From LMUY01 sp965198565 (lineage in GTDB: Bacteria; Pseudomonadota; Alphaproteobacteria; Acetobacterales; Acetobacteraceae): a DNA stretch of 64,000 nucleotides. The translations under genes were made by a program, and so were the position numbers. Shown here piece after piece: positions 9,016-18,302 of the stretch; the first letter of the stretch is position 1, and the number at the start of each line of letters is the position of its first letter. Under the pieces are notes generated by a model. It did no database searches. It saw only the letters and a list, made by a program, of their open reading frames with translations, and had not been told where the DNA came from. The stretch covers positions 2,418,001-2,482,000 of the forward strand of contig OZ240665.1 of the NCBI GenBank assembly GCA_965198565.1, read 5' to 3'.

Positions 9016-10079
9016 GTGGTTGCTATTGCGGTTACCCGGACAGACCTCAGCCTGTCAGACTTGCGCGCGGCGGCCAAGCGCGCGGTGGACACCAAGCAGG
9101 CGCGACGTATTCTTGCCATCGCGATGGTGTTGGATGGCTACAGCCGCGAGGACGCGGCGCGGGCCTGCGGCATGGATCGCCAGACGCTGCGTGACTGGGT
9201 GCATCGCTACAACGAGGCGGGGCTCGCTGGGCTTGGCGATCGTCCACGCAGCGGCCGGCCCGCCAGCCTGACCGCGGCTGAACGTGCCGAAGTGGCGGGC
9301 TGGGTGGAGCAGGGCGCGGACCTGGCAACGGATGGCGTTGTGCGCTTCCGGCGGGTCGATCTGCGCGACCGGATTGCCGCGAACTTTGCCGTCTATTTGC
9401 ACGAACGCAGCGTGGGTAAGCTGCTTGGCGAACTCGGCTACCGTCGCCTGTCGGTGCGGCCTTTGCACCCGCAAACCGATTTGGCGGCACAGGAGGCTTT
9501 TAAAAAAACTTTGCCGCGCTCGCGGCAGCGGCGTTAGGCAAACGCGCCGTTGGCAAGCCGGTCGAAGTCTGGTTCGGCGACGAGGCAAGGGTTGGCCAAC
9601 AGGGAACGCTAACCCGCATCTGGGCCAAGCGGGGCAGCCGCCCGCGCGCGTTGCGCGACCGTCGCTTTAATTGGGCCTATGTGTTTGGCGCCATTTGCCC
9701 GGCCCGCGCCACCGGCGCTGCCTTGGTCATGCCAACCGTCAACGTTGACGTTATGAACAAGTATCTCGCCGAAGTCAGTGTGTGCGTGAGCGCTGGCGCC
9801 ATCGCCTTGCTGGTGATCGACGGTGCCGGCTGGCACCGCTCGCCAAAGTTGATCGTGCCAGCCAATATCGCACTGCTGATCCTGCCGCCCTACGCGCCCG
9901 AACTGAACCCGGTCGAACTCATCTGGGAGTATCTCCGCGCCAACGCATTCGCACATCAGGTCTGGGACACCTACAGCGCCGTTCTGGACGCCTGCTGCAA
10001 CGCCTGGAACAAGCTCATCGCCACCCCAGAGGTGATCCAATCAATCGGCAGACGCGATTGGGCACGGGTCAAAACTTAA
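9016..10079 (+). pseudogene. IS630-family transposase in two frames joined at an A7 run
   Basis: The N-terminal frame (to 9537) carries the helix-turn-helix region ACGMDRQTLRDWVHRYNEAG and LGDRPRSGRPASL. The C-terminal frame continues with VEVWFGDEARVGQQGTLTRI, LLVIDGAGWHRSPKL and LPPYAPELNPVELIWEYLRA, giving the D, D and E catalytic residues. The switch occurs at TTTTAAAAAAACTTT (9498-9512) and needs a -1 shift there. Everything downstream of the run is intact. GTG at 9016 is the likely start because it gives the usual short N-terminus; the frame is open upstream to 8965. It may be a programmed frameshift and hence a working gene. Confidence 0.75.
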
Positions 10080-10221
10080 GGCCGCTGGTATTACCTCGGA
10101 TGCTCCGAAGCGGACACGCTCAGACCGAACGCCTCCGTCACGCAGCTGAACTGTCATGATTTTGTTTGGCATCAGTGCGACCAGCCGAACGGTTGCAAGC
10201 ACACCGGAGCCGCGTCAATTG

Positions 10222-10650
10222 GCCTCCAGGCAAGGTCGACCTTTGCCTTCGTTCCGGCAGTGGCGAACCTGCTGTCGCGCACGTCGCCGGACACCCTGCT
10301 CGTGGCTGCGGGCGGGATCGCCGACGGGCGAGGCCTGGCCGCAGCCCTGGCGCGGCGCCGATGGCGTGCTGATGGGAACGCGGTCTTGGGCGACCCGGGA
10401 GGCGCTGATCCACCCCGCGGCAAAGCAGAAAGTCCTGCCCGCAGACGGCGATGAAACCATCCGGACCCGCGTCTACGACATCGTCCGGAATAAGCTCTGG
10501 CCTCTGGCTACACGGGCAGGCTGATGCGGAACGACTTCCTTGAGGCGTGGCACGGACGCGAACAGCAACTCGAACAGGAGCAGCCAAAGCGGTTCGCCGC
10601 GTTCGAAGCCGCCTATGCGTCGGGCGATTACGACGTGGCCAAAGCCGTCA
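10222..10650 (+). pseudogene. Nitronate monooxygenase (2-nitropropane dioxygenase), broken C-terminal fragment
   Basis: Read across two frame changes, the sequence gives TFAFVPAVANLLSRTSPDTL, LLVAAGGIADGRGLAAAL, GADGVLMGTRSWATREALIH, AAKQKVLPADGDETIRTRVY and then GRLMRNDFLEAWHGREQQLE. This is the FMN phosphate-binding and C-terminal part of a nitronate monooxygenase. The N-terminal half is lost and the extreme C-terminus runs into unrelated sequence before the IS481 element at 10715. It is probably a chromosomal gene destroyed by repeated insertions. The 10080-10221 stretch before it shows nothing recognisable. Confidence 0.75.
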
Positions 10651-10714
10651 ACGCACTGAACCGGATGCTCGGATTCGGGCGTCCCGAGTATGTCCGTCTC
10701 CCGTAATATCGAGA

Positions 10715-11674
10715 CTAGATGTCGCTGCTCTGGAGGTTGTCCCTGTTGAGCCTGGAGATGGGAGGTTTTCCGCCGAGGGCTGAGTGTGGTCGTGCGGTGT
10801 TGTAGTCGTGCAGCCATGGGTGCATGGCCTGCTGGCGTTCGGCTGAGGTGTTGAACGGGGTGGCATAGGCCCATTCTCGGATGCTGCTTTGGATGAAGCG
10901 TTCGGCTTTGCCATTGGTCTTGGGCGTGTAGGGCCGGGTGCGTTTGTGGGCCACGCCATGGTTGTCCAGCGCGGCGGCGAACAGCTTGCTTTTGTAGGCT
11001 GACCCGTTGTCGGTCATCACGCGCTGGACCGTGACGCCGTGCTGCTTGAACCAAGCAAGGCTGCTTTCCAGGAAGGCGATGGCGTCTTCCTTGCGTTCGC
11101 TGGGCAGCAGCTGCGTGAAGGCCAGGCGCGATCGGTCATCGATGGCGACATGCAGGTATTCCCATCCGAGGCCGCGGCCAGCAGCGCGGCGGTTGCTTTG
11201 GCCGGTGCGGTCGCCGGTGATGCGGTGGCCGATGCCGTCGATGCGGCCGAGCTTCTTGATGTCGATGTGGATCAGCTCGCCGGGCTGTTCGCGTTCGTAG
11301 CGGATGATGGGCGGCCGGGGATCGAGCGTGGCCAGGCGGCCGAGGCCGGGGCGCCGCAGCACGTGGCCGATGGTGGAGATGGGGCGGCCGAGCCTACGGG
11401 CGATGGCCGGGCCGGACAGGCGCTGGCGTCGCAATGCCTCGATCGCGTCCTCGTCGGCCGCGTCCAGGCGGGCTGGGCTGCGATGCGGGCGGGAGGAGCG
11501 GTTGGCGAGGCCGGTGTGGCCCTCTGCAGCGTGGCGGTCGCGCCATTTGCGCACGGTTTTGGGTGTGACGCCCTGGACATGGGCGACGGCTGCCACGGAC
11601 CATCCGCTCGCGAGACGTTGCACGATCAGCATTCGACCATGGCAGGTGGTTCTGGCATTGTTATGGGTGTCCAT
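10715..11674 (-). CDS. IS481-family transposase
   Basis: The 319-residue protein has an N-terminal helix-turn-helix region (LASGWSVAAVAHVQGVTPKT, VRKWRDRHAAEG, then RLSGPAIARRLGRPISTIGH) and an rve integrase core with the DDE residues in ELIHIDIKKLGRI, VMTDNGSAYKSKLF and YTPKTNGKAERFIQ. The ATG at 11674 (MDTHNNARTT) is preferred to the upstream one at 11749, which lies in the terminal repeat. The stop codon TAG falls within the CTAG duplication outside the inverted repeat, so the element seems to borrow its stop from the target. This is one of two IS elements here without a broken frame. Confidence 0.9.
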   Translation of the reverse strand: MDTHNNARTTCHGRMLIVQRLASGWSVAAVAHVQGVTPKTVRKWRDRHAAEGHTGLANRSSRPHRSPARLDAADEDAIEALRRQRLSGPAIARRLGRPISTIGHVLRRPGLGRLATLDPRPPIIRYEREQPGELIHIDIKKLGRIDGIGHRITGDRTGQSNRRAAGRGLGWEYLHVAIDDRSRLAFTQLLPSERKEDAIAFLESSLAWFKQHGVTVQRVMTDNGSAYKSKLFAAALDNHGVAHKRTRPYTPKTNGKAERFIQSSIREWAYATPFNTSAERQQAMHPWLHDYNTARPHSALGGKPPISRLNRDNLQSSDI

Positions 11675-11760
11675 CCGGGGCTCCGGGCTTGGGGTTGCAG
11701 GCCTCACACCCATAACCTCCTCCCTCAGCCCCGGAGGGACAACCTCCATAGCAACGACAT
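10719..11760 (-). mobile_element. IS481-family insertion sequence, complete, inserted at CTAG
   Basis: Inverted repeats of about 26 bp begin ATGTCGCTGCTCTGGAGG at 10719 and, on the other strand, ATGTCGTTGCTATGGAGG from 11760. CTAG lies directly outside both ends (10715-10718 and 11761-11764), as expected for IS481 elements that duplicate a CTAG target. The transposase gene is intact. Confidence 0.85.
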
Positions 11761-11822
11761 CTAGAGCACCACCGGATCAGGTGTGGTCACCCGACCGGTA
11801 AAGATGCTCGCCAAAACGAAGA

Positions 11823-11868
11823 GCTAGAGCATGATTGCTTCGCCTATCAGAAGCAATCATGCTCTAGC
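11823..11868. repeat. 19-bp perfect palindrome with 8-base loop
   Basis: The arm gctagagcatgattgcttc (11823-11841) is followed by gcctatca and then by its exact complement (11850-11868). It lies between the IS481 element and the IS1182 element. The TAGAGCATGAT core resembles short palindromic repeats common in alphaproteobacterial intergenic DNA. There is no T-run, so a terminator role is not shown. It could be a small non-autonomous element. Confidence 0.7.
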
Positions 11869-11948
11869 AGCCTGTCGGACTTAACCAGGCGGGGAGGCCT
11901 GGGTTAGGATTGGGCGTTGGCGATTGGTTTACTCTGGACCCCCTACAC

Positions 11949-13363
11949 ATGAGCAACTTCCGCCTGATTGACCGTGACACCGGGTTTCTGATGCCGCCCT
12001 CGGTGGACGAGTGGCTGCCTGAGCGTCACCTGGCGCGCTTTGTGGTGGAAGTGATCGCAAGCCTGGACCTGCGTGCGATGACCGGCAGCGACCGCGGGTC
12101 GGGTGAGAAGTCCTACCACCCGGAGCTTTTGCTGGGGATCATGGTGTATGGCTACGCCACGGGCGTGTTTTCCAGCCGCAAGCTGGAGCGGGCGACCTAT
12201 GATTCGGTGGCGTTGCGCTTCATCGCCGCCAACGAACATCCCGACCACGACACCATCGCCGCCTTCCGCCGCCGCTTCCTGCCGCAGATCGAGGCATTGT
12301 TCGTGCAGGTTCTGGGCCTGGCGCGCGAGATGGGGGTCTTGAAGCTGGGCACGGTGGCGCTGGACGGCACCAAGATCGCTGCCAACGCCAGCCGCCACAG
12401 CGCGCTGTCCTACGAGCACGCCAGCAAGATAGAGGCGCAGTTGAAGGCCGAAGTGGCCGACCTGATGGCCCGTGCCGAAGCTGCCGACCAAGCGGACCTG
12501 CCCGACGGCCTGTCGGTGCCCGCCGAACTGGCTCGGCGCGAGGACCGGCTTGCCGCGATCGCCAAAGCAAAAGCCAAGATCGAGGCGCGGGCCAAGGCAC
12601 GCTATGCGCAGGCCCGCGCCGACTACGACGCCAAGCTGGCGCGCCAGGACGCCAAGCGGGCCGCTGGCAAGAAGCCCGGTGGCAAGCCTTTGCCCGGTGG
12701 CAAGCCTTTGGTGGTGCCCGTCGAGGAGCCGCTGCCCACCGATCAGGTCAACTTGACCGACGAGGACAGCCGCATCATGCCGGTAGCCGGCGGCGGGTTC
12801 GAGCAATGCTACAACGCTCAGGCCGCGGTGGCGGCGGGGAGCCTGCTCAGGCCGCGGTGGCGGCGGGGGGCCTGATCGTGGTCGCAACCGACGTGGTGCA
12901 GGCGCCCAACGACAAGCAGCAGCTCGAACCGATGCTGGGCAAGCTCGGCGGCCTGCCCGAGGACCTCGGCGACGTGGCCATTTTGCTGGCCGACAACGGT
13001 TATTACAGCGAAGCCAACGTGAACGCCTGCGAAGCGGCCGGGGTCGAACCGGTCATCGCCATGGGCCGCGAAGCCCACCATCCCTCGCCCGACGAGCGTT
13101 TCGCCGAACCGCCCCCCGCGCCGGAAAACGCGCCGGAAAACCCGACCCCGCTCGAGGCGATGGCGCACCGCCTCAAAACGCCGGAGGGCAAGACGCTCTA
13201 TGCCCTGCGCAAACAAACTCCCGAGCCGGTGTTCGGCATCATCAAGTCGGTGCTCGGGTTCCGCCAGTTCTCGCTGCGCGGGCTCGACCACGTGAGCGCA
13301 GAGTGGAGCCTCGTGACCATGTCATGGAACATCAAGCGCATGTTCACCCTCAGGGCCGCATAA
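11949..13363 (+). pseudogene. IS1182-family transposase, frameshifted by a tandem duplication
   Basis: The first frame (to about 12840) has FRLIDRDTGFLMPPSVDEWL, ERHLARFVVEVIASLDL, SYHPELLLGIMVYGYATGVF, PDHDTIAAFRRRFLP and TVALDGTKIAANASRHS. The second (12845-13363) has LLADNGYYSEANVNACEAAG, PVFGIIKSVLGFRQFSLRGL and WNIKRMFTLRAA. The break is a 29-bp direct duplication at 12816-12873; removing one copy restores one long frame. The element's left end is probably at CAGCCTGTCGGACTTAA (about 11869). The IS5 element at 13385 follows directly, and no right end of this element is recognised. Confidence 0.8.
12816..12873. repeat. 29-bp tandem duplication inside IS1182 transposase
   Basis: Two adjacent 29-base units starting gctcaggccgcggtggcggc (12816-12844 and 12845-12873) differ at one base. 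Because 29 is not a multiple of three, the duplication throws the transposase out of frame. Confidence 0.85.
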
Positions 13364-13384
13364 CAAGAACCAGCCGCCTTTCTA

Positions 13385-14302
13385 GGGTCCGTTCGCATTT
13401 CGCGACTTGAGGCGGTCACGGGAAGCCTGGTTTGGTTGGTCGTCTGAGCGGAGAGACGATGCAAGTGTTGACGGATGCCCAATGGGCGAAGTTCGAAGCA
13501 GCTATCGCGGCGGCTGAAATTCGTGGAGCCCGTCCGCGGACCGAAGATCGCCGCACGATCGAGGCGATCATCTGGCGGCTCGACAACGGGGCAAAATGGC
13601 GTTCGATCCCAGCCGAGCTGGGCGACTGGCATCATGCCTACCTCCGCTTCCGCCGGTGGGCTGTGCGTGGCGTGTGGGACAAGATCATGGCTCACTTGGT
13701 GGCGCAGGGAGAGCCGAAGTTGGCGTTTGCCTGCATCGACGGCACGATCGCTCGCGCTCATCAGAAGGCCTCCGGTGCGCGACCCGGCAAAGCCTTGGGC
13801 AAAGACCGGGATTGAGTCTGCGACTCACTCGCGATGTAGCCGACAAAGGCGAGGCGCTGGGCCGATCGCGGGGTGGGCTTGGCACCAAGATCGTCGGTGT
13901 CTGCGATGCGGCCGGACGGCTGGTAGACTTCCTGCTGGCACCCGGCCAGGCCCATGAACTGGCACCGTCCCTGACACTCCTGCACCGGTTGCCGGAGGCG
14001 CCCTCGTGGGTGCTGGCCGACATGGCTTGCGACGCTCGGGCCTTCCGCTCGGATGTGCGTGCCATGGGCGCCATTCCTGTGGTGCCATCGCGCCGCGGGA
14101 CCAAGCAACCGGAGCCGTGTCCCGACTACATATATCGGCACCGCAACCTGATCGAACGCTGCTGGTCGCGGTTGAAGGAGCGGCGCGCCATCGCAACCCG
14201 ATACGACAAGACCGCGACATCCTACGCCGCCGGCGTTGCAATTGCCGCATCACTGGACTGGATCAAGGGCCTGCTTCGGTAAGCACCGAAATGCGAACGG
14301 AG
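13385..14302 (+). mobile_element. IS5-family insertion sequence, second type
   Basis: GGTCCGTTCGCATTTCG near 13386 pairs with the complement of gaaatgcgaacggag ending near 14302 as terminal inverted repeats. It is inserted just behind the IS1182 transposase and its right end abuts an IS256 copy. The boundaries are accurate to a few bases. Confidence 0.7.
13459..14282 (+). pseudogene. IS5-family transposase, interrupted
   Basis: The first frame from ATG 13459 has MQVLTDAQWAKFEAAI, WRLDNGAKWRSIPAELGDW and LAFACIDGTIARAHQKASGA (first Asp), and stops at 13815. The second frame has ALGRSRGGLGTKIVGVCDAA, SWVLADMACDARAFR (second Asp) and YRHRNLIERCWSRLKERRAI (Glu), ending at 14282. The two are joined near 13810-13850 by an irregular stretch that needs more than one base change, so this looks damaged rather than programmed. 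Confidence 0.75.
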
Positions 14303-15197
14303 ATAGCGTCCGCGCTTGTGGTGGAATTTCGCTGACGGCGGCGGTGTAGTCGGAGGTGGTCATCGGATCGGCTGGCTAAGGTGGAGTTGCGAGGCTTCAA
14401 CCTGAACCGACGAGGACCCGATGACCGAGGACAAACTACCGCTGGCCGAGCTGCTGGCGAAAGCCGGAGATGGCGACTTCCTGCGCAGTGTGGCGGAGGC
14501 CGTGGTGTAGTTGCTGATGGAGACCGACGTGGAGGGCCTGATCGGCGCCGGACGGCACGAGCGCACGGCCGAGCGTGCGACCTACCGCAACGGCTACCGG
14601 GACCGGACGCTGGACACGCGGCTGGGGAGCTTGCAGCTGCGGATCCCAAGCTGCGGCAGGGCAGTTACTTCCCGCCGTTCCTGGAGCCGCGCAAGACGTC
14701 GGAGAAGGCCCTGGTGGCGGTAATCCAGGAAGCCTGGATCGGCGGCGTGTCGACGCGGCGGGTGGATGACCTGGTGCAGGCGATGGGCCTGGCAGGGATC
14801 AGCAAGAGCACGGTGAGCAAGCTGTGCAAGGACATCGACGATCGGGTGAATGCCTTTCTCGAACGCCCTCTTGTCGGCGATTGGCCTTATCTCTGGCTGG
14901 ATGCCACCTACCTCAAGCAGCGTGAGGGTGGGCAGATCAGGACGGTGGCGGTGATAATCGCTGTGGCCGTGAACACCGAGGGCAAGCGCGAGATTGTTGG
15001 CCTGCACATCGGGCCTTCGGAGGCGGAGATGTTCTGGTCGACGTTCCTCAAGAGCCTGGTCAAGCGGGGCCTGCGCGGCACCAAGCTCGTCATCTCAGAC
15101 GCGCACGAAGGCCTGAAGGCTGCGATCCGCCGGGTGCTGGGCTCCACGTGGCAAAGATGCCGCGTTCACTGGATGCGCAATGCACAGGCCTACATAG
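14303..15197 (+). pseudogene. IS256-family element, truncated copy 1
   Basis: The left end begins GATAGCGTCCGCGCTTGTGG. The transposase starts at ATG 14421 (MTEDKLPLAELLAKAGDGDF), has a TAG at 14508, and changes frame near 14645 before KLRQGSYFPPFLEPRKTSE. It continues through LVGDWPYLWLDATYLKQ (first Asp), LVISDAHEGLKAAIRR (second Asp) and HWMRNAQAY, then stops abruptly at 15197, where recombinase sequence on the other strand begins. The C-terminal third and right end are gone. It is nearly identical to the inverted copy at 18303-19505. Confidence 0.85.
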
Positions 15198-15433
15198 ACC
15201 CGATCGACTTCGCCACTCGCCACGGCATCGCGCAAGCGCTCCAGCGCTGGCCGAGTCAGGCTGGCGCCACTGCGGCCCTCGTCGACGTAGGCGTGATGCG
15301 GGTCGATGGTGACGGCGTCGGCACAGGCCCGCTCGTGCAACGCTGCCAGCTGGCTTGCAATCGTGTTGCCGCGCGCCTGAGCGTCCGTCGACACGCGTGC
15401 GTAAAGCCCAGCGGTGATGCTACCCACGTTCAA
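15195..15433 (-). pseudogene. Serine recombinase (resolvase family), N-terminal fragment
   Basis: The 80-residue fragment SITAGLYARVSTDAQARGNT then YVDEGRSGASLTRPALERLR is the catalytic start of a resolvase/invertase. It includes the nucleophile Ser in YARVSTDAQ and the Arg in DEGRSG. It is cut at 15195 by IS256 copy 1. The start overlaps the end of the small upstream gene at 15420-15617, an arrangement common for such recombinases. It is not functional. Confidence 0.8.
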
Positions 15434-15617
15434 TCCTCCGCAACGGTGGCGATGTGGCAGCGGGATCGAGCGAGGGCTGGCTGACAGCCGCCTGTCGCGT
15501 CGGACGGCGTGGAATTGGAACCAGCCGCTCGTAGGCGTCGGCCAAGCACTGCGGCGCTATCCGGCTCGCCTCGAACGTGATCCGCACTTCCAGTTCCGTC
15601 GCCTTGCGCCGGCCCAT
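15420..15617 (-). CDS. Small hypothetical protein upstream of the recombinase fragment
   Basis: This 65-residue basic protein (MGRRKATELEVRITFEASRI, QCLADAYERLVPIPRR) overlaps the start of the serine recombinase by 14 bases. Similar short proteins often precede large serine recombinases in alphaproteobacterial mobile elements, but their function is unknown to me. The frame is complete, but its partner gene is broken, so it is probably a relic. Confidence 0.5.
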   Translation of the reverse strand: MGRRKATELEVRITFEASRIAPQCLADAYERLVPIPRRPTRQAAVSQPSLDPAATSPPLRRIERG

Positions 15618-15749
15618 GGGCGCCCTCCCGGGCCTGCCCGGACGCGCAGCAACGCGACTCCGTCAGCAGGCACGTATCCCTCTGCCGTGGGCCGTCTGGG
15701 TTTGAGCCTCCTGCCGCCGTAAGGAGTTCCTTAAGGCGGCCGTTGAGGT

Positions 15750-16166
15750 ATGCGGATGGATGGCGTGGTGGAGATCATCACCGGGCGAGAGCGTCGGCGG
15801 CGCTGGAGCCTGCAGGACATGGTGCGGATCGTTGCTGAGACCAACGAGCCGGGTTCGATGATCCGTGCCGTAGCCGCCCGGCATGGCGTCTGCGAGAGCC
15901 TGTTGTTCACGTGGCGTCGCCAGGCGCGTGAGGGCCTGCTGGGGCCGGCTGCGGAGAGCCCCGTGTTCGTGCCGGTGCAGGCTCTCACGTCGGCAAGCAC
16001 GGCGGTCGCACCGCTTGATGAGAGATCGCGCCCGGCATCGGCATCGCGGTCCGTGGGTGCGCCTGGTCTGATCGAGATTGAGCTTGGCAACGGGCGTCAG
16101 GTCCGCGTCGGCAGCGATGTGAACCTGGCCGCCCTGCGGCGCGTGCTGGCGGCGTTGCGCGAGTGA
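15750..16166 (+). CDS. tnpA: IS66-family accessory protein TnpA
   Basis: The 138-residue protein has an N-terminal helix-turn-helix of the IS3/IS66 OrfA type (RRRRWSLQDMVRIVAETNEP, AARHGVCESLLFTWRRQARE) and the usual C-terminal segment IEIELGNGRQVRVGSDVNLA. In IS66 elements it is required for transposition together with TnpB and TnpC. It overlaps tnpB by four bases (GTGA), which indicates translational coupling. Confidence 0.85.
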   Translation: MRMDGVVEIITGRERRRRWSLQDMVRIVAETNEPGSMIRAVAARHGVCESLLFTWRRQAREGLLGPAAESPVFVPVQALTSASTAVAPLDERSRPASASRSVGAPGLIEIELGNGRQVRVGSDVNLAALRRVLAALRE

Positions 16167-16510
16167 TCCCGATTGCCAGCAGCGTGCGGATATGGCTGGC
16201 GACGGGCCACACGGACATGCGCCGCGGTATGCCGGGTCTCGCGCTGCTCGTGCAGGAGGGGCTCGGCCGGGATCCGTTCGCGGGTGATGTCTTCGTCTTT
16301 CGGGGTCGCAGCGGATCGCTGTTGAAGGCGGTTTGGCACGATGGCCTCGGCCTGTCGCTTTATGCCAAGCGTCTGGACCGCGGACGCTTCGTGTGGCCAC
16401 AAACAGTGGATGGCGTGGTGGCGCTGACAGCCGGTCAGATGAGCTATCTGCTCGAGGGGATCGACTGGCGCAACCCGCAGCAGACCTGGCGTCCGCAATC
16501 GGCAGGATAG
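16163..16510 (+). CDS. tnpB: IS66-family accessory protein TnpB
   Basis: The 115-residue protein begins at a GTG that overlaps the tnpA stop. It shows the TnpB signature VRIWLATGHTDMRRGMPGLA, FVFRGRSGSLLKAVWHDGLG, RLDRGRFVWPQ and LLEGIDW. The protein is complete and of normal length. Its exact biochemical role in the family is not settled. Confidence 0.9.
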   Translation: MIPIASSVRIWLATGHTDMRRGMPGLALLVQEGLGRDPFAGDVFVFRGRSGSLLKAVWHDGLGLSLYAKRLDRGRFVWPQTVDGVVALTAGQMSYLLEGIDWRNPQQTWRPQSAG

Positions 16511-16568
16511 CCGCCACGAGCTGCTGAAAACAGTACCACGGCGACCTGGTTCGTGATTCAATACCAGC

Positions 16569-18200
16569 ATGGACGCCGAGCTTGCCGCCCTGCCGGATGA
16601 TGTCGATGCGCTCAAGGCGGCCCTGCTGGCCGCCCGCGCCGAAACCGCTATCGCCCTGGCGGAGCAGTCCAGCAATCGGGCGCTGATCGCCCATCTCAAG
16701 CTGCAGATCGAGAAGCTTAACCGGGACCGCTTCGGCCCGCGCTCCGAGCGTACCGCCCGCCTGTTGGACCAGATGGAGCTGCAGCTCGAGGAGCTTGAGA
16801 CCGCAGCCATCGAGGACGAACTGGCCGCGGAAACCGCTGCCGCCAAGACCACCACCGTGGCGGGCTTCACCCGCGCGCGTCCGGCCCGGCGCCCGTTCCC
16901 CGAGCACCTACCGCGCGAGCGCGTCGTCGTTCCCGGTCCAGTGGCCTGCGCCTGCTGCGGAAGCGCCCGCCTGTCCAAGTTGGGCGAGGACGTCACCGAG
17001 AGCCTTGAGACCATTCCCCGCACCTGGAAGGTCGTCCAGTACGTGCGCGAGAAGTTCTCCTGCCGGGATTGCGAGCGCATCAGCCAGCCCCCGGCGCCGT
17101 TCCACGTGATCCCGCGGGGTTGGGCTGGCCCGAACCTGCTGGCCATGATCCTGTTCGAGAAGTTCGGACAGCATCAGCCTCTCAACCGCCAGGCCGAGCG
17201 CTATGCTCGCGAGGGCGTGCCGCTTAGCCTATCGACGTTGGCCGACCAGGTCGGCGCCTGCACGACGGTGCTGATGCCGTTGTTTCTTCGTTTGGAGGCC
17301 CATGTCATGGCCGCCGAGCGGCTGCACGGCGACGACACCACCGTGCCCGTGCTGGCGCGTGGCAAGACCGATATTGCCCGGCTCTGGACCTACGTGCGCG
17401 ATGACCGGCCGTTCGGCGGACCGGCACCGCCAGGGGCGGTGTTCTACTACTCGCGCGACCGCGGTGGCGAGCATCCGCAAAGCCACCTGGCAGGATATGC
17501 CGGGCTGCTGCAGGCCGACGCCTATGGCGGCTACGGCAAGCTCTACGAGCCCGGACGCAAGCCCGGACCGATCCTGGAAGCCGCATGTTGGGCCCATGCC
17601 CGGCGAAAGTTCTTCGTGCTGGCCGACATCGCAGGCAGCGCGCGCCGGGCGGCGCAGGGCAAGGCTCCGGCAGTGCTGTCGCCGATCTGCCTGGAGACCG
17701 TGCAGCGCATCGACGCCTTGTTCGACATCGAGCGTGACATCAACGGCCACGCCGCTGAAGCGCGCCAAACAACCCGGCAGGCCCTATCGGCACCACTGGT
17801 CGCCGACCTGCATCGGTGGCTCAGCGAGCAACGAGGCAAGCTGGCGCGCGGCAACGACGTCGCCCGCGCCATCGATTACCTACTGAAACGCTGGCCTGCT
17901 TTCACGCGGTTCCTCGACGATGGGCGGATCTGCATCAGCAACAACGCCGCCGAACGCGCGCTGAGGGGGATAGCCCTCGGGCGCAAGTCGTGGCTGTTCT
18001 GCGGGTCGGATCGTGGCGGGCAGCGCGCCGCAGTGATGTACAGCCTGATCGTCACGGCCAAGATGAACGATGTCGACCCGCAAGCCTGGCTGGCGGATGT
18101 GTTGGCTCGCATCGCCGGGCATCCAGCCAAGCGCCTCGATGACCTGCTGCCCTGGAATTGGGCCAAAACCGCCGCCCCTCCGGTTCATCAGGCCGCCTAA
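16569..18200 (+). CDS. tnpC: IS66-family transposase TnpC
   Basis: The 543-residue DDE transposase has an N-terminal coiled leucine-rich part (residues 1-75), the KLNRDRFGPRSERTARL segment, a zinc-binding motif (CACCGSARL, CRDCERISQPP) and the catalytic core: ERLHGDDTTVPVLARGKTDI (Asp), GLLQADAYGGYGKLYEPGR (Asp) and DGRICISNNAAERALRGIAL (Glu). The C-terminal extension DVDPQAWLADVLARI is also present. The frame is complete, so together with TnpA and TnpB this element may be active. Confidence 0.92.
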   Translation: MDAELAALPDDVDALKAALLAARAETAIALAEQSSNRALIAHLKLQIEKLNRDRFGPRSERTARLLDQMELQLEELETAAIEDELAAETAAAKTTTVAGFTRARPARRPFPEHLPRERVVVPGPVACACCGSARLSKLGEDVTESLETIPRTWKVVQYVREKFSCRDCERISQPPAPFHVIPRGWAGPNLLAMILFEKFGQHQPLNRQAERYAREGVPLSLSTLADQVGACTTVLMPLFLRLEAHVMAAERLHGDDTTVPVLARGKTDIARLWTYVRDDRPFGGPAPPGAVFYYSRDRGGEHPQSHLAGYAGLLQADAYGGYGKLYEPGRKPGPILEAACWAHARRKFFVLADIAGSARRAAQGKAPAVLSPICLETVQRIDALFDIERDINGHAAEARQTTRQALSAPLVADLHRWLSEQRGKLARGNDVARAIDYLLKRWPAFTRFLDDGRICISNNAAERALRGIALGRKSWLFCGSDRGGQRAAVMYSLIVTAKMNDVDPQAWLADVLARIAGHPAKRLDDLLPWNWAKTAAPPVHQAA

Positions 18201-18302
18201 GCACCTCGCCAATTGGCTGCAATCAACACGGCGGTGCTCGGCGGATGCTTACGCAGGCACCAACGCTTTCCACTGAAAAGTTGCAATATTGTGGGAGGAG
18301 CT

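Larger units (their letters stand above)
15719..18252 (+). mobile_element. IS66-family insertion sequence with intact tnpA-tnpB-tnpC
   Basis: The right end is the complement of GTAAGCATCCGCCGAGCACC (ending 18252). The left end begins GTAAGGAGTTCCTTAAGG (15719). All three IS66 genes are open. No 8-bp target duplication is seen outside the ends (ctgccgcc on the left, gcaggcac on the right), which suggests a later rearrangement. Confidence 0.75.

Noticed and set aside
12661..12720. Short repeats in the IS1182 gene as a CRISPR-like array
   Set aside because: They are just two neighbouring copies of a Gly-Lys-Pro codon string in the transposase linker, without spacers.
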